A DNA stretch of 6,380 nucleotides from assembly GCA_025451145.1 (NCBI GenBank), contig JANWKX010000118.1:1-6380 (forward strand), given 5' to 3'. The notes below the pieces were generated by a model. It had not been told where the DNA came from. It saw only the letters and a list, made by a program, of their open reading frames with translations, and did no database searches. The first letter of the stretch is position 1; the number at the start of each line of letters is the position of its first letter. This DNA comes from Vampirovibrionales bacterium. Lineage in GTDB: Bacteria; Cyanobacteriota; Vampirovibrionia; Vampirovibrionales; JAGQHJ01. Both the position numbers and the translations under genes were made by a program. This document shows positions 1 to 6,001 of this stretch, piece by piece.

Positions 1-630
1 CGTGTGTATCAAGAGGTGTTGGATAAAAAGACGGCTGATCTGGAGCGGCTAAACAACCAGTATCGGGTTCTGGCGGAAGAAACCCATACCTTGAAAGATT
101 CAGTGATTACCGATGAACTGACGTCGGTGTATAACAAACGTTTTTTCCTGAACCGTTTGCAACTTGAGTTTGAGCGTTGCCAAAAGGAAAAACGCCTGTT
201 TAGCCTGATTATGATTGATATCGATTTTTTCAAACGCCTCAATGATACCTATGGCCATGTTGTGGGAGATAAAGTCTTGAAGGCGGTTGCCCTGGTCTTA
301 AAAAAGCAGACTCCGGATGATGCCTATGTCTGTCGCTATGGCGGTGAGGAGTTTTCGGTCATTATGCCTTGTCATGGCGTTGTGGATGCCATGTCCGTCG
401 CCCAGTCCTTTCAAGAGAACATTCAGGACCTGACGTTTCCTGAAGTGGACAGGAATTTAAATGTGACTATCAGCCAGGGTGTTTGCACCATCGATTTTGC
501 TTACGATGAATCCAAGGGGATTAAAAGCTTTGATACGGCCCTTCAATGCGCCGATGAGGAGCTTTACCGGTCCAAGATTAATGGGCGGAATCGTATTTCC
601 ATAAATAATCTGGTTGGCCCCAAAGAATAG
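1..630 (+). CDS. Diguanylate cyclase, GGDEF domain protein (5' partial)
   Basis: This is the C-terminal part of a GGDEF protein, which makes the second messenger cyclic di-GMP from two GTP. The reading frame is open at the first base of the window, so the GTG at 4 is probably internal and the sensory or input region lies upstream. Numbering from that GTG, residues 5-35 look like a coiled-coil linker. The domain follows with DELTSVYNKR (37-46), the metal- and substrate-binding MIDIDFFKRLND (70-81), the active-site loop RYGGEEF (111-117), TISQGV (155-160) and the closing ADEELYRSKINGRNRI (183-198). All catalytic signatures are intact, so activity is expected. The inhibitory I-site RxxD normally sits just before the RYGGEEF loop; here the aligned residues read PDDA, so classical product inhibition is probably missing. 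No EAL domain follows. The gene ends at TAG 628-630 and is not tightly coupled to anything downstream. Confidence 0.95.
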   Translation, partial: RVYQEVLDKKTADLERLNNQYRVLAEETHTLKDSVITDELTSVYNKRFFLNRLQLEFERCQKEKRLFSLIMIDIDFFKRLNDTYGHVVGDKVLKAVALVLKKQTPDDAYVCRYGGEEFSVIMPCHGVVDAMSVAQSFQENIQDLTFPEVDRNLNVTISQGVCTIDFAYDESKGIKSFDTALQCADEELYRSKINGRNRISINNLVGPKE

Positions 631-639
631 TCCTTTTCC

Positions 640-669
640 AAGCCGCTCATTCTGATGATGCGCGGCCTT
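640..669 (+). terminator. Possible weak hairpin after the GGDEF gene
   Basis: AAGCCGC (640-646) can pair with GCGGCCTT (662-669), leaving one bulged C and a loop of about 15 nt. It begins 9 nt after the stop codon, which fits a 3' end. No T-run follows the stem, so it is a poor intrinsic terminator and may only stabilise the transcript end. Confidence 0.25.
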
Positions 670-825
670 CAATGCAGTTGAGTTGAAATGCTCAGGATGC
701 ACAGCCGGATGATGGGGTTTCGGCGAAAATTTCATTTCACACTTCTTCACAATTAATTCAGTTTTGCATCGACCTCGCCGAGATCTCATCACACGGGTCA
801 CGCAGAGGTGAGGTTAAAACACAAT

Positions 826-1102
826 ATGATGCAACATCGAAAACTGGATAATTATATTCATTATTATTTGGAACATTGGGATAGTGTCAAAGATGGTGCG
901 GGATTTCTGGACCAATTTGATGAAGATATTCACACGGTATCTTGTGAAATTATCTCAACCTATAAAATGGCGGAGAATCCTGGCTAAAGGTTGGTTGTCT
1001 CAAGCAGGTGTTGATTAATTCACCATTTTTGAGACGCATTTTAATAAACGTTACGTCAGAGTCAAAGCCTTAGAGAACAGTCTCATTCAAAAACACAGGC
1101 AC
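826..1102 (+). pseudogene. Probable remnant of a small gene, broken by a frameshift and a stop
   Basis: An ATG at 826 opens a 53-codon frame ending in TAA at 985-987. The peptide starts MMQHRKLDNY and is acidic and aromatic-rich, with an ordinary protein-like composition. A GAGG stretch lies about 12 nt upstream (810-813). Coding-like sequence continues in the +1 frame: from 983 it reads AKGWLSQAGVD, then a TAA (1016-1018), then FTIFETHFNKRYVRVKALE and on towards the terminator at 1103. A one-base shift near 980-985 plus one base change in the TAA would join these into one protein of roughly 90 residues. I do not recognise the family. The alternatives are a genuine 53-aa gene at 826-987 or chance ORFs. 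The position of the strong terminator right after the reconstructed end favours an old gene. Confidence 0.35.
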
Positions 1103-1142
1103 GAAGCCCTACTTGCGATCAAGTCAGGGCTTCTTTACTTTT
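1103..1142 (+). terminator. Strong intrinsic terminator
   Basis: GAAGCCCTACTTG (1103-1115) pairs with CAAGT-C-AGGGCTTC (1120-1133), a 13-bp stem with a single bulged C and a CGAT tetraloop. It is followed by TTTACTTTT (1134-1142). It sits where the decayed small gene at 826-1102 would end and isolates the downstream ligase gene from upstream transcription. Confidence 0.85.
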
Positions 1143-1155
1143 CCTGCGAAATGAG

Positions 1156-1232
1156 TAACCTCTGTCGAGGAAAATCTGTTCCACCCAAAATGGCTGCTCA
1201 GAGGCCGTTCCCTCCTCTGGGCTCCTCCCTTA
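1156..1232. repeat. Interspersed hairpin repeat, copy 1
   Basis: This segment matches 2794-2871. The core 1171-1217 aligns without gaps to 2809-2855 at 38 of 47 positions by eye, and similarity continues more weakly on both sides. The core holds a hairpin: GCTCAGAGG (1195-1203) pairs over nine positions, one of them a T-G wobble, with CCTCTGGGC (1213-1221), around the loop CCGTTCCCT. The copy sits after the terminator at 1103-1142 and about 110 nt before the start codon at 1345. It has no coding potential and no transposase nearby. It could be a REP/MITE-like non-autonomous element or a structured leader; the sequence does not decide between them. Confidence 0.65.
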
Positions 1233-1240
1233 TCTTAATC

Positions 1241-1252
1241 GGACAATTGTCC
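1241..1252. promoter_or_regulatory. Perfect 12-bp palindrome, candidate operator
   Basis: GGACAATTGTCC is identical to its own reverse complement. It lies 4 nt upstream of the proposed -35 element of the promoter for the ligase gene, a common place for an activator or repressor to bind. No regulator gene is visible in the window. Confidence 0.4.
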
Positions 1253-1256
1253 AATG

Positions 1257-1284
1257 TTGATAAGCGATTCATTCCGTTTAAACT
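1257..1284 (+). promoter_or_regulatory. Candidate sigma-70-type promoter for the PaaK-like gene
   Basis: TTGATA (1257-1262, five of six matches to TTGACA) is followed after 16 nt by TAAACT (1279-1284, four of six matches to TATAAT). Transcription would start near 1291, giving a 5' leader of about 55 nt before the ATG at 1345. The terminator at 1103-1142 means the gene needs its own promoter in this gap. Confidence 0.35.
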
Positions 1285-1344
1285 ATTTGTCTTTCCCCCA
1301 CCAAATTAACAGTTGGCTTGGCCAGACAAGGATGAGAGCGCTTT

Positions 1345-2769
1345 ATGAGTAGATTGTTAAAGCAAATGATTTATAAAGGGATTAAAAAAGCCCAAGGATC
1401 AGAGTTTCATGAAATTTTAGCGTTTATGCAACAGTCCCAGTTTAAGCCCTATGAGCAATTAATTGATCATCAATCAGAGCAAATTGAACAGCTCCTAAGG
1501 GATGCCTATACCTACGTTCCCTTTTACCAGAAAAAGCTTTCGGAATGGGGCTATTCCATCACTAAGCCCTTTGATATCTTCAAACATTGGCAGGATCTTC
1601 CTCCCCTTACTCGGAGTGAAGTCCTGGAGCATCAACAGGAGCTGATTCATCAACACGCGGATAAACGCGGCATGTTCTTATCCGGCACAGGCGGGTCAAC
1701 AGCCAGCCCCGTCTATATTGCCCATGATAACGTGGCGAAGGATTGGATCCAGGCCACGTACTTTTTTGTGAATCAATGGGCTGGGCTCACCTTTGGAGAG
1801 CCTTACTTTTTATTATGGGCATCGGCTTTTGACCTTGATCCGCAGCGAAATTCTCTGATTAAAAGAATATTAATGGGCTATTTACAAGGTCGTCGAATTT
1901 TAGACACGGCCGTTGTCAATGATGCTATCCACCAGGAACATATCCGGCAGATTAATACTGAGACCGATTGCCACTATATGATTGCCTATGCCAATGAGGC
2001 CTATGCCCTGGCCTGTTACAGCCTGGAAAATAATCTTCCCATCGAGCGCCCATTAAAAACCGTATTCACCACGGCCGGTACTTTGTCTGACAAAATGAGA
2101 AGGATCATTGAAGAAGCCTTTCACTGCAAAGCGTTGAATCGTTACGGTAGTCGCGAAGCCGGTGATATTGCCTGTGAATGCCTCTATCAGCGGGGGCTGC
2201 ACCTGAATCCCATGAATTTGAAAATCGAAGTGGTCGATGATGACTATCAGCCCCTCCCTGACGGCGAGGAAGGACGCATCCTGCTGACCAGCCTGCATAA
2301 CTATTCGATGCCCTTAATTCGGTATGACATTGGCGATCGTGGGATTTTAAATTCTCATTCGCCTTGTATTTGCGGACGGGATTGGGTTCGGATAGAGCGA
2401 TTGACCGGCCGAGTCTTTGAAAAGATCATGCTGCCCGGTGGCGCTGCCTTCAACGGCATTTTTCTGGAAGAGGTCTTCGATAAAGTCCCGAATTTAAGGA
2501 AATATCAGGTTCTTCAGCGTTCTCTGGGACACCTGGAAATCCGGCTCCGATCCAAAGTCCCTCAATTCGTAGAAGTCTATGCCCAGCAATTGGGCGAAGT
2601 TCGAAAATTGCTCCAGTCCTGGACCAAGGCTTCTCTGAAAATCGATTTTGTTCAAACCGATGATTTTGAAAGGACCTTGAGCGGGAAAGAATTAACCATT
2701 GTGCCACCAAGCCCTTCCCAGCCGACGGAGGACAATACGCCTTCACACTCATCCGTCTTATCCCGCTAG
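1345..2769 (+). CDS. PaaK/CapK-family adenylate-forming enzyme (phenylacetate-CoA ligase-like)
   Basis: This 474-residue protein belongs to the PaaK/CapK branch of ANL adenylating enzymes, which activate a carboxylic acid as acyl-AMP and usually pass it to CoA. Family marks run in order: YVPFYQKKL (57-65), the phosphate-binding loop SGTGGSTASP (113-122), TTAGTLS (242-248), YGSREAGD (267-274), IRYDIGDRG (325-333), CICGRDW (341-347), and SGKEL near the C-terminus (446-450), whose lysine is in the usual catalytic position. No signal peptide or membrane segment is seen, so it is cytoplasmic. The last 20 or so residues are a Ser/Pro/Thr-rich tail. Length is close to the family norm. AAGGA (1328-1332) and GAGAG (1334-1338) precede the ATG. 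No phenylacetate catabolism or polysaccharide genes are adjacent, so the substrate is open. Many relatives annotated as phenylacetate-CoA ligase act on other acids or in capsule or exopolysaccharide synthesis. Confidence 0.9.
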   Translation: MSRLLKQMIYKGIKKAQGSEFHEILAFMQQSQFKPYEQLIDHQSEQIEQLLRDAYTYVPFYQKKLSEWGYSITKPFDIFKHWQDLPPLTRSEVLEHQQELIHQHADKRGMFLSGTGGSTASPVYIAHDNVAKDWIQATYFFVNQWAGLTFGEPYFLLWASAFDLDPQRNSLIKRILMGYLQGRRILDTAVVNDAIHQEHIRQINTETDCHYMIAYANEAYALACYSLENNLPIERPLKTVFTTAGTLSDKMRRIIEEAFHCKALNRYGSREAGDIACECLYQRGLHLNPMNLKIEVVDDDYQPLPDGEEGRILLTSLHNYSMPLIRYDIGDRGILNSHSPCICGRDWVRIERLTGRVFEKIMLPGGAAFNGIFLEEVFDKVPNLRKYQVLQRSLGHLEIRLRSKVPQFVEVYAQQLGEVRKLLQSWTKASLKIDFVQTDDFERTLSGKELTIVPPSPSQPTEDNTPSHSSVLSR

Positions 2770-2793
2770 CCTGTCAGGCGAGTCGATCCTAGA

Positions 2794-2871
2794 TGACCTT
2801 TGTTTCATAAAATTTGTTCTATCCCCATTGGCTGCCCAGAGGTCGTTCCCTCCTTCTGGACTCCTTGTATT
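2794..2871. repeat. Interspersed hairpin repeat, copy 2
   Basis: This is the partner of 1156-1232, in the same orientation. CCCAGAGG (2834-2841) can pair with CTTCTGG (2852-2858) to give a similar, weaker hairpin around a loop containing CGTTCCCT. The T-G pair of copy 1 becomes C-G here, which is compatible with selection on the fold, although one other outer pair is lost. It lies just after the ligase gene and about 50 nt before the start of the LtrA gene, so it would be in the 3' trailer of one and the leader or promoter region of the other. No clear separate terminator for the ligase gene was found in this gap. Confidence 0.65.
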
Positions 2872-2921
2872 TCTATAGGGCGTGGTTCCTTTTTCCCGTT
2901 GAATGCGTAAAATAGCACCTG

Positions 2922-4160
2922 ATGAAAAAGCGGGTTCGTTGGGTGCATTTCAACACCCTAAAACATAGCCCTTTGTGGAAACCCCCTCGACTGCGGATCT
3001 GCCAAAGTGAGGCAGAAGAAGAGCGGCATGCCACCTGGCTTGAGCTGTTCTATGATTTAATCTTTGTTGCGGCCATTTCTCAATTGACGGTTAATTTAAA
3101 CCACGCCTTTAACGTCAAAGGGCTTCTGGGATTTATTGCCCTATTTATCCCCATCTGGTGGTCATGGACCGGGGCTACATTCTATGCCAATCGCTTTGAC
3201 ACCGATGATCTAGGTCATCGTCTGCTGGCAGGTGTCCAGATGCTGGCCGTTACTGCCATGGCTGTTTCGGTTCAAAACGGTTTGACAACCCATTCTGTTG
3301 GGTTTGCCTTGTCCTATGCAGCCGTTCGGTTTGTTCTGGTCTTTGAATATCTTCGGGCCGAGCGTTATGTTCATATTGCCCGCCCCTTAACCCGACGATA
3401 CAGCAGGGGGTTTGGATTGGCCGCCTTCCTTTGGTTGATTTCCGTCTTCTCCCCATTGCCCTATCGATACGCTTTTTGGGTGCTTGGCCTGATGGTGGAT
3501 TTTTTAACCCCCATGACTGCCGGTCAGCTTCATGCCAACCTGCCGCCCCAATCGTATCATTTGCCGGAGCGTTTTGGCTCTTTTACCTTGATTGTATTGG
3601 GGGAAGCGATCCTCCTGGTTGTTCAAGGCATCTCAGGGCAAAACCTCAATTGGGTTGCCGGTTTAAATGCCTGTTTAGGGCTTGGTCTTGCCTTTTGCCT
3701 GTGGTGGCTTTATTACGATAACATAAATGGCGAGGCCATACGGGCTGCCGTCAAGCGCCAGGAAATCGCCATTTACCAGACGTGGCTTTACACGCATCTG
3801 GTTCTGGTGATTGGCATTCCCTTAACAGGCGAGGCCATCGAGCATCTGATTTTAAACCCACAATCCATGCCTGCACCAATGTTTTTACATTGGCTGTTTG
3901 TGGGTGCTACAGCGATTGTGTTGGCAGCCATCGGCGTGATTCATCTCACCTCAGGCGTCAAAGCTGCTAGGCCTATTGCCTTCCTTCATTTTGGCAGTGT
4001 GGTTCTTGCCATGCTACTTATGGCCTTGGTTTTTCAAAGCGTCCCACCCCTATTACTCATGGCCATGGTGACGGCGTTTTGTGTGCTTCAAGTCTTTCTG
4101 GATCTACACGATAAAAACCTGGTTCTCAAACTGGGCTCCGGCCAAAACAAAGAAATGTAA
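2922..4160 (+). CDS. LtrA-family membrane protein (low temperature requirement protein A)
   Basis: This 412-residue polytopic inner-membrane protein has the marks of the bacterial low temperature requirement A (LtrA) family. The N-terminal signature is EEERHATWLELFYDLIFVAA (32-51), and the mid-protein signature is HLPERFGSFTLIVLGEAIL (213-231), followed by WWLYYD (261-266). I count roughly ten hydrophobic segments spread from about residue 43 to 395. Residues 1-30 are basic and probably cytosolic. The family was named from Listeria mutants unable to grow in the cold; its biochemical role is not established, so transport or stress functions are only guesses. The ATG at 2922 has no strong Shine-Dalgarno site. 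The conserved part begins near residue 20, so a slightly later start (GTG 2931) cannot be excluded. It stands alone: 152 nt after the ligase gene and 101 nt before the first small gene. Length is normal for the family and no lesion is visible. Confidence 0.9.
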   Translation: MKKRVRWVHFNTLKHSPLWKPPRLRICQSEAEEERHATWLELFYDLIFVAAISQLTVNLNHAFNVKGLLGFIALFIPIWWSWTGATFYANRFDTDDLGHRLLAGVQMLAVTAMAVSVQNGLTTHSVGFALSYAAVRFVLVFEYLRAERYVHIARPLTRRYSRGFGLAAFLWLISVFSPLPYRYAFWVLGLMVDFLTPMTAGQLHANLPPQSYHLPERFGSFTLIVLGEAILLVVQGISGQNLNWVAGLNACLGLGLAFCLWWLYYDNINGEAIRAAVKRQEIAIYQTWLYTHLVLVIGIPLTGEAIEHLILNPQSMPAPMFLHWLFVGATAIVLAAIGVIHLTSGVKAARPIAFLHFGSVVLAMLLMALVFQSVPPLLLMAMVTAFCVLQVFLDLHDKNLVLKLGSGQNKEM

Positions 4161-4261
4161 CAATTAGTATCCATGGGGCAATTTGAATACTGGATAGTTT
4201 TTAGATGAGTACTTTGGAACAATGCTTCTGACCTAGCCATGAGATACAAAGGACACTTCTA

Positions 4262-4702
4262 ATGAACATTCAACATAACCCCGCCCTCCGATTTTCCTCC
4301 ATGTGGATTCAACAAGGCGGATCTGCCAATCATCCCACTTGTGAAGTCGTTTTGAAACCCGATAATGCTTACAGCGCCTCGAACGGAGATGTTTTCCTGA
4401 ATGGAGACAAGATAGCGAATCTTCACGAAGTGCAAAACCTAACCACTTCGCTTCGTCGAAATTTAAGTGGACTTGTCGCGGAAGATTCGTCCGGGCAAAA
4501 CGCCGATCAATTATCGATCTTAGAAGGCAAGCAAACTTTCTTTGATACCAAGATGCGTATCTTTAGAGAAATGTTTCAGCATGATTTAATTTGGGCCATT
4601 GAGGCGCTTCCTGAAGGGCTGTTGGATAAAGAGCTTGCCAAAACTGCCCTTAAACAAGGCAGGCAGGTCAACACACAAGGCCTTGGCTATTCTCTGGAAT
4701 AA
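4262..4702 (+). CDS. Small protein of unknown function with N-terminal RFSS signature (tandem paralogue 1)
   Basis: I do not recognise this 146-residue protein. It begins MNIQHNPALRFSSMWIQ, which closely matches the start of the next gene's product (MNIQRNPGLRFSSLQIT) and resembles the starts of two further small proteins downstream. A second shared block, GDVFLNG (42-48), matches GDVVLNG (37-43) in the neighbour. The remainder has diverged and looks mostly helical and soluble, with an acidic, amphipathic C-terminal half (about 82-132). There is no signal peptide and no transmembrane segment. A good Shine-Dalgarno, AAAGGA (4248-4253), sits 8 nt before the ATG and supports this start. Only 45 nt separate it from the next gene and no terminator lies between, so the two are probably co-transcribed. 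The gene is real by its ribosome site, its length and its paralogue; the function is unknown. Confidence 0.75.
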   Translation: MNIQHNPALRFSSMWIQQGGSANHPTCEVVLKPDNAYSASNGDVFLNGDKIANLHEVQNLTTSLRRNLSGLVAEDSSGQNADQLSILEGKQTFFDTKMRIFREMFQHDLIWAIEALPEGLLDKELAKTALKQGRQVNTQGLGYSLE

Positions 4703-4747
4703 TCAATCAATGCCCCACTGGTATCAGCCATAAAGGTTACAATCCTC

Positions 4748-5182
4748 ATGAATATTCAGCGTAATCCCGGTTTGCGATTTTCATCGTTGCAGATTACCGA
4801 AACGCCTCATTCTGATAGGGTGCGCCTTGTCGCGGATTCCAATGACGCCCAGGCCGGGGATGTGGTTCTCAATGGCGCGAAGAAGGGCAATTCTCCGGTG
4901 ATTGCGGATCTGACAAGGGGCCTTCAGTCGGCGATTACGGAAGGAACAGACGCGTTTCAAAAGGCTTTGGCAATGGGCGTAAATTCCCCAGGTTTAACGA
5001 CCTTAGAAGACTACCAGCATCAATCCATGACCACATACATGGGTTCTGATGCCCAGGTCAAAACAAAGATAATCAGCGTACTGGAATGCCTGAATCTGGA
5101 ACGAGCTGTTGCAACGGTTAAGGCGCTTCAAAACCGCCGTAACACCCCGAATGGGATTGAATATTGCCACTATCAAAGTTAA
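4748..5182 (+). CDS. Small protein of unknown function with N-terminal RFSS signature (tandem paralogue 2)
   Basis: This 144-residue protein is a diverged paralogue of the product of 4262-4702. The first 17 residues agree at 11 positions, and the GDVVLNG block (37-43) is shared. The codons in the matching N-terminus differ mainly at third positions (for example AAC/AAT, CAA/CAG), so the peptide rather than the DNA has been conserved. After residue 50 there are predicted helices and little identity; single cysteines occur at 113 and 140. No signal peptide or membrane segment is seen. AAAGG (4732-4736) lies 11 nt before the ATG, a rather long spacing. It is likely the second gene of a two-gene transcript. 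No enzyme motif or known domain is recognised. A tandem duplication followed by strong divergence is the simplest history. Confidence 0.75.
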   Translation: MNIQRNPGLRFSSLQITETPHSDRVRLVADSNDAQAGDVVLNGAKKGNSPVIADLTRGLQSAITEGTDAFQKALAMGVNSPGLTTLEDYQHQSMTTYMGSDAQVKTKIISVLECLNLERAVATVKALQNRRNTPNGIEYCHYQS

Positions 5183-5344
5183 CTTAGCACTGAGTTAACA
5201 TAAACTGGATTTTGTTTTAATAGATGTTTTAAAATTCAGGCGCTTAAACCGCGTATCAACTCCCAATAAAGATATGTAACGATTATTAGAATTTTGGCAA
5301 TTGAAGATCTTGAGGAGAGTTGTAGCAGCATAAAACCAAATTAT

Positions 5345-5360
5345 TTATTAGGTTATTAGG
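5345..5360 (+). repeat. Tandem TTATTAGG duplication at a ribosome binding site
   Basis: TTATTAGG occurs twice in perfect tandem (5345-5352 and 5353-5360). The second unit provides the first part of the AGGAG Shine-Dalgarno (5358-5362), which lies 8 nt before the ATG at 5371. The flanking sequence 5183-5370 is AT-rich and rich in stops in every frame. It holds no gene that I can see, and no convincing promoter, though TAAAAT at 5230-5235 could serve as a -10 element. Confidence 0.5.
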
Positions 5361-5370
5361 AGTAATTGTT

Positions 5371-5787
5371 ATGAATATCTCACTACGTTTTGCAGGCGTT
5401 CATATTCTCTCTCCTGCTAAGGTGCAGGAACTGAATGCTGTTCGAGATAAATTTTATGATAACTATGATGGGCTTGCCAGATCCTATCGTCCCCAACCTG
5501 TCACAGACTTCCTCTCAAATCTGACTCATGACCGTGCTTTTGAAGATTCCCGCTTTGGGAATCAAGGGCGTGATAATCCCGAACCTGTAGATCTATCGGA
5601 TGGTCGCGTTGTTTATTTCACGAATACAGGTCGCTGGGGTGATACCTACAGATTTCAGGAACTTTGCTCCAAAGAGTTGAAAAAACTTGGCTCATTTGAT
5701 GAGCGGGAGGCAGCAAGGAAAACTATACGTGAAAACGCGGCACTGCAAATTATTAGGGAAGCGGGATCTCGCGCTAAAAACTATTAA
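5371..5787 (+). CDS. Small protein of unknown function with N-terminal RFAG signature
   Basis: This 138-residue protein of unrecognised family begins MNISLRFAGVHIL, a compact form of the start seen in the two upstream paralogues and close to that of the convergent gene (PRFSGVTIV). The rest is hydrophilic and soluble-looking, with many charged and aromatic residues. A likely beta segment lies around DGRVVYFTN (77-85) and a long charged helix at about 95-135. There is no signal peptide and no membrane segment. The strong AGGAG (5358-5362), 8 nt before the ATG, supports the start. It is separated from the previous gene by 188 nt of AT-rich DNA and may have its own promoter. Beyond the first dozen residues it shares no clear similarity with paralogues 1 and 2. 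A faint parallel with the - strand protein exists (L-S/T-D-x(2,3)-V, then RF/RW and a charged helix). Function unknown. Confidence 0.75.
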   Translation: MNISLRFAGVHILSPAKVQELNAVRDKFYDNYDGLARSYRPQPVTDFLSNLTHDRAFEDSRFGNQGRDNPEPVDLSDGRVVYFTNTGRWGDTYRFQELCSKELKKLGSFDEREAARKTIRENAALQIIREAGSRAKNY

Positions 5788-5795
5788 TTAGCCAA

Positions 5796-5813
5796 AGGAT
5801 TTCTAAAAATCCT
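5796..5813. other. Short stem-loop just after the stop codon
   Basis: AGGATTT (5796-5802) and AAATCCT (5807-5813) form a 7-bp stem with a 4-nt loop, starting 9 nt after the stop at 5787. No T-run follows on the + strand, so on its own it is a weak terminator. It may protect the mRNA end. Confidence 0.35.
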
Positions 5814-5856
5814 GGGTTAATACGCTTCTGCATTGAATAAAAAATCGCTCAAAAGA

Positions 5857-5896
5857 CGCCTGGTCCCTCTGTCGGTGCCAGGCGCTTTAATGTTTT
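5857..5896 (+). terminator. Possible intrinsic terminator (CGCCTGG stem)
   Basis: CGCCTGG (5857-5863) pairs with CCAGGCG (5878-5884) around a 14-nt loop and is followed by CTTTAATGTTTT. The stem is GC-rich and the tail is T-rich, so it could end the transcript of the gene at 5371-5787. Its left arm can instead pair with a distal segment at 5912-5924 (see findings). Confidence 0.5.
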
Positions 5897-5938
5897 CGCT
5901 TCGTTTTGCTGCCATGGCGTCTTTGCATTACGATAGAC

Positions 5939-5971
5939 AAAAGCCAGCCGAAATCGTTTCGGCTGGCTTTT
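5939..5971. terminator. Bidirectional intrinsic terminator, perfect 15-bp inverted repeat
   Basis: AAAAGCCAGCCGAAA (5939-5953) and TTTCGGCTGGCTTTT (5957-5971) are exact reverse complements around a TCG centre. Each strand presents a GC-rich stem with an A-run before it and a T-run after it, the standard form of a two-way terminator. It lies between the convergent genes 5371-5787 (+) and 6002-6364 (-) and should stop transcription from both sides. Confidence 0.9.
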
Positions 5972-5976
5972 AGGCT

Positions 5977-5998
5977 TAATCAGTTTACCTGCTGATTA
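5977..5998 (-). other. Short stem-loop beside the - strand stop codon
   Basis: TAATCAG (5977-5983) and CTGATTA (5992-5998) form a 7-bp stem with an 8-nt loop, right after the - strand gene's stop (6002). There is no T-run, so it is probably an accessory hairpin in front of the 5939-5971 terminator. Confidence 0.35.
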
Positions 5999-6001
5999 GG
6001 A

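Noticed and set aside
457..801. 114-aa ORF on the - strand
   Set aside because: It overlaps the end of the GGDEF gene antisense, has no family resemblance and has a basic, low-quality composition. It is a shadow frame.
2053..2752. Two - strand ORFs of 81 and 100 aa inside the ligase gene
   Set aside because: Both lie wholly antisense to a well-recognised enzyme and encode nothing recognisable.
2768..2779. GCCTG-T-CAGGC inverted repeat after the ligase gene as a terminator
   Set aside because: The loop is too small for a stable stem and no T-run follows.
2903..2965. Small ORF starting ATG at 2903, overlapping the LtrA start in another frame
   Set aside because: It stops after about 20 codons, has no ribosome site and shows no similarity. 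There is no sign of a leader peptide.
3250..3970. ORFs of 68 (-), 96 (+) and 62 (+) aa inside the LtrA gene
   Set aside because: They are alternative frames of a conserved membrane-protein gene, with typical off-frame composition.
5181..5196. AACTTAG/CTGAGTT hairpin after the second small gene as a terminator
   Set aside because: The stem is short and AT-rich with a 2-nt centre, and no T-tract follows.
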